A DNA stretch of 61,653 nucleotides from Chamaesiphon sp. 336R_metabinner_41 (GCA_025359915.1 JANYDE010000030.1:1-61653); one strand, 5' to 3'; positions 23,254-33,745 are shown, counted from the stretch's first letter. Numbers and translations are program-made. Notes: generated by a model from the letters alone, not told the origin.

Positions 23254-26200
23254 TTACACTTCTTCGTTGTCGTCTCCACGAGCAAAGGACTCATAAGTCG
23301 GACGCGATGGAGCACGGCGGGTATTAACATCTGCCATCAGATCGACTTCCACGTCGCGGCTATCTCCGTCGGCTGTCTGTTCGACTTTATGTACGGCGAT
23401 ATCCAAACCGAGGGACTGTAACTCGCGCATCAGTACTTTGAAGGATTCAGGCGTACCAGGGCTAGGAATCGACTTACCTTTTACGATCGCATTGAGCGCA
23501 TCATTCCGTCCTTGCATATCGTCAGACTTAACGGTAAGTAGCTCTTGGAGCGTATACGCTGCACCGAATGCTTCCAGTGCCCATACTTCCATTTCTCCAA
23601 ACCGCTGTCCACCTTGCTGCGCTTTACCACCGAGGGGCTGTTGCGTCACGAGGGAGTAAGGGCCGGTAGAACGGGCGTGAATCTTGTCATCGACTAAGTG
23701 GACGAGTTTGAGCATGTACGCCTTGCCGACGGTTACAGGTCGATCGAATGCTTCGCCTGTGCGTCCATCGTAAACTGTAGTTTTACCTGGCTCTTCTTTG
23801 TCGAAGATCCACGGCTTGTTCTGGGCTTTGGCAGCCTGTTTGAGCTTACTATGGACTGTCGATCGAGATGCTTCAGGTGCATACATTTCATCGAATGGGG
23901 TAACTTTAAACCGCATTCCTAAATTATGCCCAGCCCAACCGAGCAAGCATTCAAATACCTGTCCGACGTTCATCCGTGACGGTACACCCAGGGGGTTGAG
24001 TACGATGTCTACAGCGGTACCATCGGGGAGATAAGGCATATCTTCCACAGGCATAATCCGAGACACAATCCCTTTATTCCCATGTCGTCCCGCCATTTTA
24101 TCGCCGACTTGGATTTTACGTTTTTGAGCAACGTAGATCCGGACGACCATGTTCGCGCCAGGTGGCAATTCATCGCCCTGTTCGCGGGTAAATACCCGGA
24201 CATCGACGACGCGACCTTTTTCACCATTGGGGACGCGGAGCGAGTTATCGCGCACGTCACGAGCTTTTTCACCGAAGATCGCCCGTAATAGTTTCTCTTC
24301 AGGTGGCTGATCTGATTCACCTTTGGGAGTCACTTTACCAACGAGAATGTCACCAGACATGACCCAGGCACCTTTACGGATGATTCCGGTTTCGTCAAGG
24401 TTTCGCAATGATTCTTCACTAACGTTAGGAATCTCACGAGTGATTTCTTCAGGTCCGAGTTTAGTTTGACGAGCTTCGATTTCAAACTTCTCAATGTGGA
24501 TACTAGTATAGAAATCCTGGGACACTAATTTCTCACTAATCAGAATCGCATCCTCATAGTTGTAGCCTTCCCACGGCATATACGCAACGAGAATATTCTG
24601 TCCTAGAGCCAGTTCCCCGCCTTCAGTCGCCGAACCATCTGCGAGTACTTGACCTGCGACCACTCGATCGCCGATATTGACTAGAGGACGTTGATTTAGG
24701 CAAGTATCCTGGTTAGAACGGTGATATTTTTGGAGTAAGTACTTCTGGGTACGTCCATTATCGCCTTTGACATCGATCGATTCAGCTTCAATAAAGCTAA
24801 CTTCTCCATCGAATTTGGCAACGACTACCATCCCTGAATCTCGCGCTGCTTGGACTTCTAAGCCCGTACCGACTAACGGACGCTCAGGACGTAGTAATGG
24901 CACCGCCTGACGTTGCATGTTGGAACCCATCAGGGCGCGGTTAGCATCGTCATGTTCGAGGAACGGAATCAACGATGTCGCGACAGAAATAATCTGGACG
25001 GGAGAAATCGCCACATAATCCACCTGATCCGGTGTGGTAGTAGTAAATTCATGCCGATAACGCACGGGAATCGTCGAACCTAAGATATAACCATTTTCAT
25101 CGGTGGTAATATCTCCAGGTGCTACCCGCAGATCGTCTTCCATATCCGCTGTCATGTATTCAGCTTCTAGCTCCCGTTTCACCCGACCATTTTCGACAGG
25201 TAAGAACGGAGTTTCGATAAATCCATACTGATTCACCCGCGCGTGAGTAGCCAAGGAACCGATCAAACCAGCGTTAGGACCTTCAGGAGTCTCGATCGGA
25301 CAAATCCGCCCGTAGTGGGACGTGTGGATGTCTCGTACGGCGAAACCAGCCCGTTCTCGTGTCAAACCACCAGGGCCTAATGCTGACAGACGGCGTTTGT
25401 GTGTCAATTCCGCGAGGGGATTGGTTTGATCCATAAACTGGGAGAGCTGGGAGGAACCGAAAAATTCCTTGACAGCCGCTACCAATGGTTTAGGATTGAC
25501 CAAACTTGCAGGCGTTAAGCTACTAGTCTCAGAAACTGTCATCCGTTCGCGGATAATCCGTTCGAGGCGATTTAAACCAACCCGAATTTGGTTCTGGAGT
25601 AGCTCTCCAACGGATCGGACGCGACGATTACCTAAGTGATCGATGTCATCGGTACTACCGATATCAAATTCGAGATTGATCAGATAATCGATCGCACACA
25701 AGATATCCTGAGGAGTCAATACTCGAATCGAATCAGGTGTAGTCAATCGCAATTTACGATTTAATTTATACCGACCAACTTTACCCAGATCGTAACGTTT
25801 AGGGTCAAAAAAGCGCGAGTCAAGTAATTGCTGACCGCCACTGACAGTAGGCGGCTCACCTGGACGTAGCTTTTTATACAACTCCATCAAAGCTTCTTCT
25901 TCGGTCAGGTTGCCCTCTTTATCGATCGTCTTTTGATAAAATTCAGGGTGACGCAACGAGTCAAAAATCTCGTTATCAGTTAAACCCAACGCCTTCAATA
26001 ATACCTGCGCCGATAGCTTCCGAGTCTTATCGATCCGTACCCAGACGATATCATTTTTATCAGTCTCAAACTTCAGCCACGCCCCACGGTTAGGAATCAA
26101 CGACGCACTATAAGTCCGGCGACCATTCTTGTCCAACTCAGACTTATAATAAACCCCAGGCGATCGCACGATCTGATTGACAATTACCCGTTCGGCACCG

Positions 26201-26556
26201 TTAATAATAAACGTACCTCGATCGGTCATCAATGGCAAATCGCCAATAAAGACATCCTGCTCGATGATTTTGCCCTTATCTTCCTTATTAATCAACTGAG
26301 TCGGTACATACATCTGCACCGCATAACTAGCGTCACGTCGCTTCGACTCATCCACGTCATACTTAGGACGTTTGAGCTTATAATTCTTCGCCAGGAACCG
26401 CAATTCCAATTTGCCAGTATAATCAGTAATTGGTGAAAAACTGTCTAATTCTTCGATTAAACCTTCTTCCAAGAACCAGCGGAAACTAGAACGCTGAATC
26501 TCTACTAAATCGGGCAACATGTAAGTGGATGCCGTAGTAGTAATCTGACTAGTCAT
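23254..26556 (-). CDS. rpoB: RNA polymerase subunit beta (RpoB)
   Basis: 1,100 residues, the usual cyanobacterial length. Landmarks: [17 protein letters not shown] near the start; the rifampicin region with [40 protein letters not shown] and [20 protein letters not shown]; the GNKG loop ([15 protein letters not shown]); and the C-terminal [20 protein letters not shown] anchor. The residues usually changed in resistant strains (D-Q-x-N, H-K-R, S-A-L) are wild type. It is transcribed with rpoC1 across a 210-bp spacer (23044-23253) of repeated tggatagtgaatagtg units and their inverse. Confidence 0.98.
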   Translation of the reverse strand: MTSQITTTASTYMLPDLVEIQRSSFRWFLEEGLIEELDSFSPITDYTGKLELRFLAKNYKLKRPKYDVDESKRRDASYAVQMYVPTQLINKEDKGKIIEQDVFIGDLPLMTDRGTFIINGAERVIVNQIVRSPGVYYKSELDKNGRRTYSASLIPNRGAWLKFETDKNDIVWVRIDKTRKLSAQVLLKALGLTDNEIFDSLRHPEFYQKTIDKEGNLTEEEALMELYKKLRPGEPPTVSGGQQLLDSRFFDPKRYDLGKVGRYKLNRKLRLTTPDSIRVLTPQDILCAIDYLINLEFDIGSTDDIDHLGNRRVRSVGELLQNQIRVGLNRLERIIRERMTVSETSSLTPASLVNPKPLVAAVKEFFGSSQLSQFMDQTNPLAELTHKRRLSALGPGGLTRERAGFAVRDIHTSHYGRICPIETPEGPNAGLIGSLATHARVNQYGFIETPFLPVENGRVKRELEAEYMTADMEDDLRVAPGDITTDENGYILGSTIPVRYRHEFTTTTPDQVDYVAISPVQIISVATSLIPFLEHDDANRALMGSNMQRQAVPLLRPERPLVGTGLEVQAARDSGMVVVAKFDGEVSFIEAESIDVKGDNGRTQKYLLQKYHRSNQDTCLNQRPLVNIGDRVVAGQVLADGSATEGGELALGQNILVAYMPWEGYNYEDAILISEKLVSQDFYTSIHIEKFEIEARQTKLGPEEITREIPNVSEESLRNLDETGIIRKGAWVMSGDILVGKVTPKGESDQPPEEKLLRAIFGEKARDVRDNSLRVPNGEKGRVVDVRVFTREQGDELPPGANMVVRIYVAQKRKIQVGDKMAGRHGNKGIVSRIMPVEDMPYLPDGTAVDIVLNPLGVPSRMNVGQVFECLLGWAGHNLGMRFKVTPFDEMYAPEASRSTVHSKLKQAAKAQNKPWIFDKEEPGKTTVYDGRTGEAFDRPVTVGKAYMLKLVHLVDDKIHARSTGPYSLVTQQPLGGKAQQGGQRFGEMEVWALEAFGAAYTLQELLTVKSDDMQGRNDALNAIVKGKSIPSPGTPESFKVLMRELQSLGLDIAVHKVEQTADGDSRDVEVDLMADVNTRRAPSRPTYESFARGDDNEEV

Positions 26557-26666
26557 GTATAATCCTCAGTTTAGTGGAAAATTGAAAGTGGAAAATTGAA
26601 AGCGAAATTTCTACTTAAATAATGGAGGAGCGTTAACTCACTCTGAGAATCTATCTTGTCTTTCTC

Positions 26667-26704
26667 TTCCTCTGCGCCCTCTGCGCCTCTGCGGTTTAAA
26701 AAAA
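26667..26704. repeat. GC-rich repeat family D, copy 2 (inverted)
   Basis: ttcctctgcgccctctgcgc continuing to ctctgcggtttaaaaaaa is the reverse complement of 21029-21066. Nearby in 26557-26832 are a tandem gtggaaaattgaaa pair (26574-26601) and a tetranucleotide run of aaat (about 26808-26829). The rpoB promoter should lie in this interval but no clear boxes were picked. Confidence 0.75.
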
Positions 26705-26832
26705 CATCATCTCCGCAGTACTATCAAACCTGAAAATGATATAGGATTGCGATGTAAATCAAAGTGCATCTTCGTCTCAATATATTGAACCAGAACGTAG
26801 CGAACAAAAAAATAAATAAATAAATAAATAGA

Positions 26833-27627
26833 TCAGTTAATAGTAGATAATATAGGTAGTTTAAATAATTGTTGGGCATTAGCAGTAGTAAAAGCGGCAA
26901 AATCGTCGAGACTTTCGCCCCGTAACTGAGCCAGATAAATAGCTACATGGCTGACAAAAGCAGGTTCGTTCCGCTTACCGCGCTTGGGCACAGGTGCCAA
27001 AAACGGACAGTCAGTTTCAATCAGTAACTTATCCGCAGGGACGATTTGAGCCGAAGCTTGAATCTGTGTTGCATTCTTGAAAGTCACTACCCCGCTAAAG
27101 CTGATCAAGAACCCCAACTCCAGAAACCACTGGGTTTCTTCTGGGTTTCCCGACCAACAGTGCATTACACCCCGAACTTGTCCAAATTCTTTCCAGAATT
27201 CCTGACACACTTGGCGCATCATCACCGCAGCATCGCGACAGTGAATAATCACTGGTAAGTCTAGCTCTTTAGCAATGTGTAATTGCGATCGAAAGACCTC
27301 AATTTGCCACTCCTGGTTATCAGCCTTAAAAAAGTCTAACCCCATTTCGCCGATCGCTACCACCCGTTTGTCACTGACGGCAAGATCTCGAATTTGCTTG
27401 CCCATTTCCGCCACCCACAAAGTCGCATCCAACGGATGTAAACCTACGGAAAAAAACAGTTCGGGAAACCGATCTGCTAGCCTCTGGGTCTTCACAAACT
27501 CGGCTGGAGTAACACAAGAGTGTACTAATTGTACAACCCCATGTTCCCGCCAGCGATCGCGTACTGCTTCTAGATCCGCCTCGAAGGTGTCAAAGTTGAT
27601 ATGAACGTGAGTGTCAATTAGCTGCAT
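26833..27627 (-). CDS. tatD: TatD-family metal-dependent DNase
   Basis: 264 residues, [20 protein letters not shown]. The TIM-barrel amidohydrolase metal ligands are visible: HVH near residue 7, GEMGLDFFK (Glu), PVIIHCRDA (His), GVMHCWSGN (His) and [12 protein letters not shown] (Asp). TatD enzymes are 3'-5' exonucleases or hydrolases acting on DNA ends. It lies between rpsT and rpoB on the same strand, the conserved cyanobacterial order, 67 bp after rpsT. Confidence 0.96.
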   Translation of the reverse strand: MQLIDTHVHINFDTFEADLEAVRDRWREHGVVQLVHSCVTPAEFVKTQRLADRFPELFFSVGLHPLDATLWVAEMGKQIRDLAVSDKRVVAIGEMGLDFFKADNQEWQIEVFRSQLHIAKELDLPVIIHCRDAAVMMRQVCQEFWKEFGQVRGVMHCWSGNPEETQWFLELGFLISFSGVVTFKNATQIQASAQIVPADKLLIETDCPFLAPVPKRGKRNEPAFVSHVAIYLAQLRGESLDDFAAFTTANAQQLFKLPILSTIN

Positions 27628-27694
27628 TTAGCACAGGTTAACTGGTTTTTTGTCGTTGGCGGAGCCTACCGGAAGTAATCGATAACTGATTCGA

Positions 27695-27982
27695 TTAAGC
27701 AGCTTTAACTGCGATCGCTTTAGCTAAACGAGATTTTTTGTTAGCACCATTGTTACGGTGCAATACGCCTTTTTGAACGGCTTTATCAATCTTTTGGAAT
27801 GCTTCATTCATACACTTTTGGACTTCAGCAGAAGTTTCATCTGAAGGTGTCGCAGTATGTTTCTCGACGGCTGTGAAATATTTTTTCATCAGTGTCCGTA
27901 CAGCAGACTTGTGGGACTTGTTGCGAAGTCTATTGCGCTCGGCGACTTCGACACGTTTGATTGCAGACTTAATATTTGCCAT
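27695..27982 (-). CDS. rpsT: 30S ribosomal protein S20
   Basis: A 95-residue basic helical protein, [55 protein letters not shown]. It is the usual S20, binding 16S rRNA in the small subunit. It is first in the rpsT-tatD-rpoB-rpoC1-rpoC2 series typical of cyanobacteria. It is complete. Confidence 0.98.
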   Translation of the reverse strand: MANIKSAIKRVEVAERNRLRNKSHKSAVRTLMKKYFTAVEKHTATPSDETSAEVQKCMNEAFQKIDKAVQKGVLHRNNGANKKSRLAKAIAVKAA

Positions 27983-28021
27983 ATGCTCTAATCTCGCTAT
28001 TTCCTATTATTTCGCATTAAA

Positions 28022-28701
28022 GCGTCGCCACGCGAGCCTGTCACTTTAGATCTTTAATTATAAAATTTGACATAATGCCAGACATACAATCATAGCATAG
28101 GGATCTAGAAATTAGCAAGATGTTTTTTGAGGAATCGAATATCATCACCTCAATCCCCACAACCTTTATCAAACATCACCATAAATGAACCGTCTCCATC
28201 AGATGATCGCTTCATGTAAATTTGGTATCAATTTATCCCAGCTATCTCCTCCTGACGCACAGCCTGGGATTGCGGGTACTTCTGCCCAATAGCCGCCTTC
28301 GTTGGTGGTAGCGGAGCGTTTGTTCGTGCCTATGGCAGGCTAACGCATAATTCTCAAAATCTAAATCAAACCCGCCCTCACCCACCAATAATCGATCGCA
28401 TGTCATCATTCACGATTCCCAACGATCGAATCAAATATCATCATATCGATCTAATTATCATCATCCACACACGATCGAATCGCGATCAAAATTGGCTGGT
28501 GGGGTTGGGCGGGTTCGTTCAATATTTCTGGAATTTGGCGATGATTATTAGCATAAACCCGCCCTCACCCACCAACAACCGATCGATCGTCACCATCCAT
28601 GAATCCTAATAATCGATCGAATATCATTTCCGAAACCTGATCGAATCAAATATCATCATCATGAATCCAGATCGATCGAACATTATTTTATCCACACACG
28701 A
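28022..28701. other. Gene-free, repeat-rich stretch
   Basis: 680 bp upstream of rpsT with no convincing gene on either strand. It holds a half copy (28359-28391) and a full copy (28494-28572) of palindromic repeat family C, a fragment of another interspersed repeat near 28300-28350, and loosely repeated phrases such as gatcgaatcaaatatcatcat (28425 and 28643) and ccacacacgatc (28465 and 28691). CGATCG words are dense. It looks like an accumulation zone for small repeats. Confidence 0.7.
28494..28572. repeat. Palindromic repeat family C, copy 2
   Basis: Left ggctggtggggttgggcggg, right ataaacccgccctcacccac, inverted, with an AT-rich middle. Similar to 13175-13243 and 35386-35454. Confidence 0.75.
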
Positions 28702-28821
28702 TCAAATCACAATCGACTTTGGCTGAAATTTATCCCAGCTACCAATTAATGCAGCACCTAATCCAAATAAGCCTGCAATTATTGCAGCAATGGCTTCCTT
28801 ACTTATCTTTTTATTACTCAT
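28702..28821 (-). CDS. Very small membrane protein, unknown
   Basis: 39 residues from ATG 28821, MSNKKISKEAIAAIIAGLFG, then LGAALIGSWDKFQPKSIVI. One hydrophobic helix (about 9-28) with a lysine-rich N-terminus. The frame is open upstream to 28896, but that part overlaps the terminator of the neighbouring transketolase-like gene. Single-helix proteins of this kind are common in cyanobacteria; there is no family assignment. Moderate doubt that it is expressed. Confidence 0.45.
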   Translation of the reverse strand: MSNKKISKEAIAAIIAGLFGLGAALIGSWDKFQPKSIVI

Positions 28822-28860
28822 GCTCAAATTCAGACGGGGCAGAAGAATTATCCTATAATA

Positions 28861-28905
28861 ACAAAAAATAACGCACGAGCCGGAATCAGCTTCCAACTCG
28901 TGCGT
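28861..28905 (-). terminator. Rho-independent terminator after the transketolase-like gene
   Basis: Stem acgcacgag/ctcgtgcgt (28871-28879 with 28897-28905), followed on the minus strand by a T-run (28863-28868), 18 bp after the stop of the upstream gene. Confidence 0.9.
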
Positions 28906-28922
28906 CTCAAAACCTAAATATC

Positions 28923-30824
28923 CTAGCCCATCAACTTCTTAACCGCAGCCATAATCCCAGCCGGATCGATACCCTGATGTGGGAACTGCTCCCACAGACC
29001 GCCACAACCCTCGATATGCGTACCGAGGTGATTGTAATTAGGCTTATAACCGCGCTCCAATAACTGCGAACCAAAGCGACTGCCCAAACCAGTTTTACGG
29101 TTGAAAGATTCGACTACTAATACCATTGGTGATTTACCAATTTTCGCCATCATTTCTTCATCAATGGTATTCAATGTTGGCTTATTAATCAGACCGATAT
29201 CAATTCCCTCTTGTTTGAGACGTTCGACGGCATCTAATGAACGGTATAAAGCTTCACCAAAACTGACAATATAGCCTTGAGTACCTTCACGAATTACTTC
29301 ATCTTTACCGGAGACAAACTTGTAATCGCCGCCGAAGAAATCCTTACCGTTGGTATCTAAAATAGCGGGGACTTTAGAACGAGTGGAGAATACAAAGCGC
29401 AAACCTGGATTGTGGAAAATTGTTTCCAAACAGGCTTTCATTTGATGAGGATCGGCGGGGAAGTAGAGGTTGGTGGCATAACCATCGCTCAAACCATTGT
29501 CGGCGAACATATTGTTCAAACCAAAGTGGCAAGTGTTGTCCGCCATATCGTCAATCCCAGAGTGGGAGAAGTGACTGAGGACGTTGGAATTGTTCAACCG
29601 CGCCATTGTGATTTCGGAAATACACATTTCTAGGAACGCACTGAAGGTGCCGAAAATCCCTTGTTTGCCTGGTTCCATGCCGAAGCCAGCAGCGGCGGAG
29701 AAGTTACCGCGCTCCATGATACCAGAGGAAATGAAGACTTCAGGATAGGCATCGTGAATCTTTTTCAGACCGCAGGAGCCTTCGAGGTCGCTATCGATCA
29801 CCTTGACTTTTTCGACGCGCTCGGCTTCGCTCATCCGTCCGAGAATGGCGACAGCAGCATCGCCGAAGACGTTGCGATTGGCATCCCATTTGTCGCTGGA
29901 ACCCAGGAAGGTGTATTCGTTCTTGGGTGCGACGATGGTTTTGAGGTGATCGGCGGCGGCTTGTTGGCTGCGGGATTCGAGATAGGAGATCGCCAGTTTG
30001 ACCGAGATTACGTCGTGTCCGTGGGTTTGACCTTCTAAACCGACGATCCCAGGGCACATCGGGCGATGGTTAATTACGGCGATCGGTCCAGCAGTATTGA
30101 CAGCTTTACAGATTCGTGCATACAGGTCATCTATGTCTTCGCCGTTACCTTCGAGGACTTGTAAGCCGTGACCGAGTAAGGTTTTGGCGGTAGTTGTACC
30201 TTTGAGATAGGTGGAAGGATGACCCGCGATCGTGACATCATTATCATCGATAATCAGTTTGACATTGAGCTGTTGAGCGACGGCTAACCGTGCGGCTTCA
30301 GCGTCGTTACCTTCTTGCTGCGAACCATCGGAACCCAAGCAGAAAGCGATTTTACTAGGGTTTGCCATCGCTACACCGTTGACATAGGGCCACATATGAC
30401 CCAACCGACCGGAACTAAATTTAACTCCAGGCGTAAAGCCGAGTTCAGGGTGTCCGGGTAGGTGAGAATGGGCTGCACGGTACTCCATCAACCGTTCGGC
30501 GGGTAAATCGCCATTCAGGGTAGACATGAGGTACTGGGTCGCCACACGGTGCCCAGCTTCATCAAAGAAAATCGGGACATATTTCTCAGCCGCGCCACGG
30601 AATAGGGCATCGAGAATCATTACTTCAGGAACGGTATCATATGGGCCGCCTGTATGTCCGCCAACGCCACGCGCTGCGCCAGTTGCGGTGAAAAAGACGA
30701 TCGCATCGCGACAGAGTTGGATATTGGCAATCAGGGTCGCTTTCTGCTCAGGAGTAAGAGTGGGTTTGCTAGCATCGAGGCTGATGCGTTGGTACTTGGT
30801 GAGATCGATCGGAAATGTACTCAT
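28923..30824 (-). CDS. Transketolase-like thiamine diphosphate enzyme (atypical)
   Basis: 633 residues from ATG 30824 (MSTFPIDLTKYQRISLDASK); the frame runs on to 30932 through repeat DNA. The thiamine-diphosphate site is present: GSDGSQQEGNDAEAARLAVA ... IIDDND (near 160-195), the GDG-type motif with its Asn/Asp partner, and GHTGGPYDTVPEV, GFGMEPGKQGIFGTFSAFLE for the pyrimidine side. A C-terminal transketolase domain follows (GLINKPTLNTIDEEM; VVESFNRKTGLGSRFG). It lacks the sequence flavour of the Calvin-cycle tkt, so it is probably a paralogue with its own substrate. Single gene ending in a strong terminator. The substrate cannot be read from sequence. Confidence 0.8.
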   Translation of the reverse strand: MSTFPIDLTKYQRISLDASKPTLTPEQKATLIANIQLCRDAIVFFTATGAARGVGGHTGGPYDTVPEVMILDALFRGAAEKYVPIFFDEAGHRVATQYLMSTLNGDLPAERLMEYRAAHSHLPGHPELGFTPGVKFSSGRLGHMWPYVNGVAMANPSKIAFCLGSDGSQQEGNDAEAARLAVAQQLNVKLIIDDNDVTIAGHPSTYLKGTTTAKTLLGHGLQVLEGNGEDIDDLYARICKAVNTAGPIAVINHRPMCPGIVGLEGQTHGHDVISVKLAISYLESRSQQAAADHLKTIVAPKNEYTFLGSSDKWDANRNVFGDAAVAILGRMSEAERVEKVKVIDSDLEGSCGLKKIHDAYPEVFISSGIMERGNFSAAAGFGMEPGKQGIFGTFSAFLEMCISEITMARLNNSNVLSHFSHSGIDDMADNTCHFGLNNMFADNGLSDGYATNLYFPADPHQMKACLETIFHNPGLRFVFSTRSKVPAILDTNGKDFFGGDYKFVSGKDEVIREGTQGYIVSFGEALYRSLDAVERLKQEGIDIGLINKPTLNTIDEEMMAKIGKSPMVLVVESFNRKTGLGSRFGSQLLERGYKPNYNHLGTHIEGCGGLWEQFPHQGIDPAGIMAAVKKLMG

Positions 30825-30878
30825 AAATTTAGTGAATAGTGAACAGTTAATAGCTTTACTACCTAGAGGGCTAGCGTG

Positions 30879-30926
30879 GAAAATCCCCTCCAAGGAGGGG
30901 TACCGCAGGTGGGGTGGGTAGATCTC
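30879..30926. repeat. Palindromic repeat family A, copy 3
   Basis: aaaatcccctccaaggaggg, then gtggggtgggtagatctc, upstream of the transketolase-like gene. Same family as 1216-1263. Confidence 0.8.
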
Positions 30927-31065
30927 CGCCACACCTCAATAACCTAATATTTGATTCTAATTTTTTGCGTGAAAATGCGTTATTTTATGATCCCCAGCGA
31001 ATAAACGCAGTAAACCAGCACTAAAAAGAGTATATACTAACAAACACGATCGAATTGAGGTGATA

Positions 31066-31413
31066 ATGTTAGGGGGGCGACTATATAAGACAGCTCTGGT
31101 AAATGTCGGTACGGATGCGATCGAATCTTTACGCACAATTAGAGCGGATATCTGTATGCTAGGTGTATGCAGTCTCCATCCTGAAGTAGGAATTAGTGTG
31201 GCAAATCTCGATGAGGCGCATGTCAAACGGGCGATGATTGCGGGAGCGGCTGAGGTAATTGGGTTAGCGACGGAGGCAAAGTTGGATACAGCTTCTAACT
31301 ATGTTGTCGATACGATTAGGGCGTTAACTTATTTGGTAACTGCTCCGAGTGTATCACTCGATCGACTAAAAACTTATACGGATTTGGGTTTGACGATCGT
31401 GCAGGGTGTCTAA
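31066..31413 (+). pseudogene. DeoR-type regulator, sensor-domain remnant
   Basis: From ATG 31066 (MLGGRLYKTALVNVGTDAIE), 115 residues match the C-terminal two thirds of a DeoR-family sugar-phosphate sensor: DICMLGVCSLHPEVGISVAN, LDEAHVKRAMIAGAAEVIGL, ATEAKLDTASNYVV, IRALTYLVTAP. The winged-helix DNA-binding domain and the beginning of the sensor (normally about 130 residues) are missing, and no trace is found in the other frames upstream. A GAGG lies 5 bp before the ATG (gaattgaggtgataatg), so it could still be translated. It is probably a deletion remnant; a free-standing effector-binding protein is possible. Confidence 0.65.
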
Positions 31414-31473
31414 ATATAAATTTTTAGGATTTGATATAATTAAAGGCCATAACTGTCATCATTAGTCGATCGC

Positions 31474-32277
31474 ATGGTAGAAATCAAGCTCGCACAACTT
31501 CGCAATTTATTCATAGAGATGGAACAGGCATTAATTGCCTATTCTGGCGGAATTGATAGTACTTTGGTTGCCAAAATTGCTTATGATGTTTTAGGAGATC
31601 GAGCTTTGGCGGTCACGGCAAAGTCGCCATCTTTATTACCTGAAGAACTGGAAGATGCGATCGATCAGGCAAGTTCGATTGGTATTGCTCATCAGATTGT
31701 GGAAACTCATGAAATGGACAATCCTAATTATGTTTCTAATCCAGTTAATCGGTGTTATTTTTGCAAGAGTGAACTCCACGATACACTCAAACCATTAGGG
31801 CTGAAACTTGGATATTCGTATGTAATCGATGGTGTTAATGCTGACGATTTACAAGACTATCGTCCAGGTATCCAAGCCGCGAAAGAACGCGGTGCTAGGT
31901 CGCCATTAGCCGAACTAGGTATCACGAAAATGGAGGTGCGTGAGATTGCTAAATTCCTTGGTTTATCGTATTGGAATAAACCCGCCCAACCATGTCTAAG
32001 TTCGCGGTTTCCCTATGGCGAAGAGATTACAGTTACTAAATTAAATCGGGTCGGTAGAGCTGAGATCTATTTACGTCGATTGGGATATGAAAATATCAGA
32101 GTTCGATCAACTGGTGATACTGCTAAAATTGAATTACCAGCAGAATTAATTCAACAGTTTGTCGCTAATACTAATCTAGTAGAATTAACCGAAATCTTTC
32201 GATCGTTCGGCTTTATATATGTCACCCTAGATCTAGAAGGATATCGTAGTGGTAAATTAAATCAGGTATTGAATTAA
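31474..32277 (+). CDS. larE: ATP-dependent sacrificial sulfur transferase LarE
   Basis: 267 residues. PP-loop ATPase motif AYSGGIDSTLVAKIA (residues 24-30 core), then NRCYFCKSELHDTLK, YVIDGVNADDLQDYRPG and RSPLAELGITKMEVREIAK, and PAQPCLSSRFPYGEEIT near residue 170, where LarE enzymes carry the sulfur-donating Cys. LarE thiolates the pyridinium dicarboxylate precursor of the nickel-pincer cofactor of lactate racemase. No larB or larC is in the window, so whether this copy serves that pathway is unknown. The CYFC pair could instead point to the iron-sulfur type. Confidence 0.88.
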   Translation: MVEIKLAQLRNLFIEMEQALIAYSGGIDSTLVAKIAYDVLGDRALAVTAKSPSLLPEELEDAIDQASSIGIAHQIVETHEMDNPNYVSNPVNRCYFCKSELHDTLKPLGLKLGYSYVIDGVNADDLQDYRPGIQAAKERGARSPLAELGITKMEVREIAKFLGLSYWNKPAQPCLSSRFPYGEEITVTKLNRVGRAEIYLRRLGYENIRVRSTGDTAKIELPAELIQQFVANTNLVELTEIFRSFGFIYVTLDLEGYRSGKLNQVLN

Positions 32278-32443
32278 TTGATAATTAATAATTAATAATT
32301 ATGGCTTGAGAATGAGGCTTTCAACCTCTTGTCCTTCTTGAACTCCTAGAAATAGATAGCTGTTTCAGTAAGATTTGCTGAAATCTAGATAGTCGATATT
32401 ACTCATCATCTAAATTACTGTCAATTATCAATTATCAATTAAT

Positions 32444-33016
32444 TTAGCCTTGCTTATTTAGTTTAGTTAGTAACCACAAAGCACTAACAATCCCAATAAA
32501 ATGAGCCGTAACTGTGTGCGTATTTGCCAGCACAATAAAAATATCTAACGGTTGAATAATTTTGCTCAAAGCATCAGGACTAAACATCCCAAATGAGGCG
32601 GCCGAAGACAGTGATTTACCCAACAACGTTCCAGCGATAGATTCTGCACCCATCACACTTGCCCCCATACCGAGGACAGACGACATTAAACCCCACTGAA
32701 CGAGCTTAATTGTATCAGCTCTTTTCGGGCGAAGATCGGGATTTTTGAGCTTACGGGAAGTTAATACGTAGCGAAATGACCAGTAAGTGCTGACATATAA
32801 GATCAACAGCCCACTCAAAGCAAAGATCAGACTTCCACCTGTGCCAGGGTTGCTAACCCCTGTACTAGCGAAGGGAGCCGCAAATAGAAAAATCAAAGTT
32901 GAAACAACTGCTAAGACAAGTTGCAGCCAAAATCCGGCCCAGCCGACTCGTCGTAGTTGGGCAGCGATTTTCCTAACAGTTTGTGGCGTGTTGTCGTTAA
33001 TTTCTAGATCTGACAT
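32444..33016 (-). CDS. DUF3611 membrane protein (Tic21/PIC1-like)
   Basis: 190 residues, MSDLEINDNTPQTVRKIAAQ. Four membrane helices are visible (about 28-48, 62-82, 108-128, 160-182). Helix 1 is preceded by LRRVGWAGFWLQLVLAVVST, and the loop after helix 2 contains SRKLKNPDLRPKRADT; both are typical of the DUF3611 family. Plant Tic21/PIC1 of the chloroplast inner envelope and cyanobacterial homologues belong here, and roles in iron transport or protein import have been proposed. Flanked by short AT-rich tcaattatcaattatcaatt repeats. Monocistronic. Confidence 0.88.
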   Translation of the reverse strand: MSDLEINDNTPQTVRKIAAQLRRVGWAGFWLQLVLAVVSTLIFLFAAPFASTGVSNPGTGGSLIFALSGLLILYVSTYWSFRYVLTSRKLKNPDLRPKRADTIKLVQWGLMSSVLGMGASVMGAESIAGTLLGKSLSSAASFGMFSPDALSKIIQPLDIFIVLANTHTVTAHFIGIVSALWLLTKLNKQG

Positions 33017-33256
33017 AAATATTAGTTAATGAATTCAGAAGAAAATAGAATAATTATCCCTTTGCGTAAATTTGATGAGTTAAGCTAGATACTGGGTAGC
33101 TATATTTTTCTAATAATCAGTCAAGCTCATTACACTCATAAATTGTTTTCGCTGTCTAGTTCTGACAGGTTTATCTCAATTCGTCGTTGCATCCAGCTTT
33201 GGAGCTAGGTGAGGATTGGAACGGACGAACATCAACATTATAAGGTGGTAACAGCT

Positions 33257-33646
33257 ATGAATTTTGAAGATATCTATTGCTTTTTCCGAGATCCGCCACC
33301 ACTCTATCTCAATCAGGAGTTGGCGGTTTGTTATATTCTCGATATTTTGCTTCAAGGTGATTCTTACGGTACTGAATTGATTGCGAGATTGGAGCATGAA
33401 TCTTCAGTCTATCGACTCTCAGATACCGTTTTGTATAGTGCTGTGAAATTCTTGGAAGCTTCTGGTACCATTGTTGGCTACTGGAAAAAAGTTGAAGGTC
33501 GCGGTCGTCCGCGCCGGATGTATCAAATTGACTCCCAGTGGCGAGAGAAAGCCGAAGAACTTGCCTCTTTCTGGACACAATATTCCCACCCCCATTCTAA
33601 ACCAATATCAGCTTTTGAGAGCCGAGCATTATCGATCGGTAGTTAG
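33257..33646 (+). CDS. PadR-family regulator (Pex-like)
   Basis: 129 residues from ATG 33257 (MNFEDIYCFFRDPPPLYLNQ). A PadR winged helix is recognisable: YILDILLQGDSYGTELIARL, YRLSDTVLYSAVKFLEASG, and GRGRPRRMYQI forming the wing. The C-terminal tail is short, without the usual effector coiled coil, which matches the compact Pex type of cyanobacteria, where Pex represses kaiA in Synechococcus. No kai genes are near, so the target is open. It ends about 100 bp before a hairpin terminator. Confidence 0.85.
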   Translation: MNFEDIYCFFRDPPPLYLNQELAVCYILDILLQGDSYGTELIARLEHESSVYRLSDTVLYSAVKFLEASGTIVGYWKKVEGRGRPRRMYQIDSQWREKAEELASFWTQYSHPHSKPISAFESRALSIGS

Positions 33647-33745
33647 ACATTTTTGCAGTCTGCACCAACTAAAATATATCTGGTTAATGGTGCAGATGTG
33701 AAATCGATCGGGAATTTTAAACCTATTTTAGATTGTCAATTATCC

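Noticed and set aside
28400-28700. Possible CRISPR array in the repeated gatcgaatcaaatatcatca region
   Set aside because: Repeats are irregular in length and spacing, with no uniform spacers and no cas genes.
30825-30932. N-terminal extension of the transketolase-like protein
   Set aside because: It is encoded by repeat family A (30879-30926) and differs from anything expected in a transketolase.
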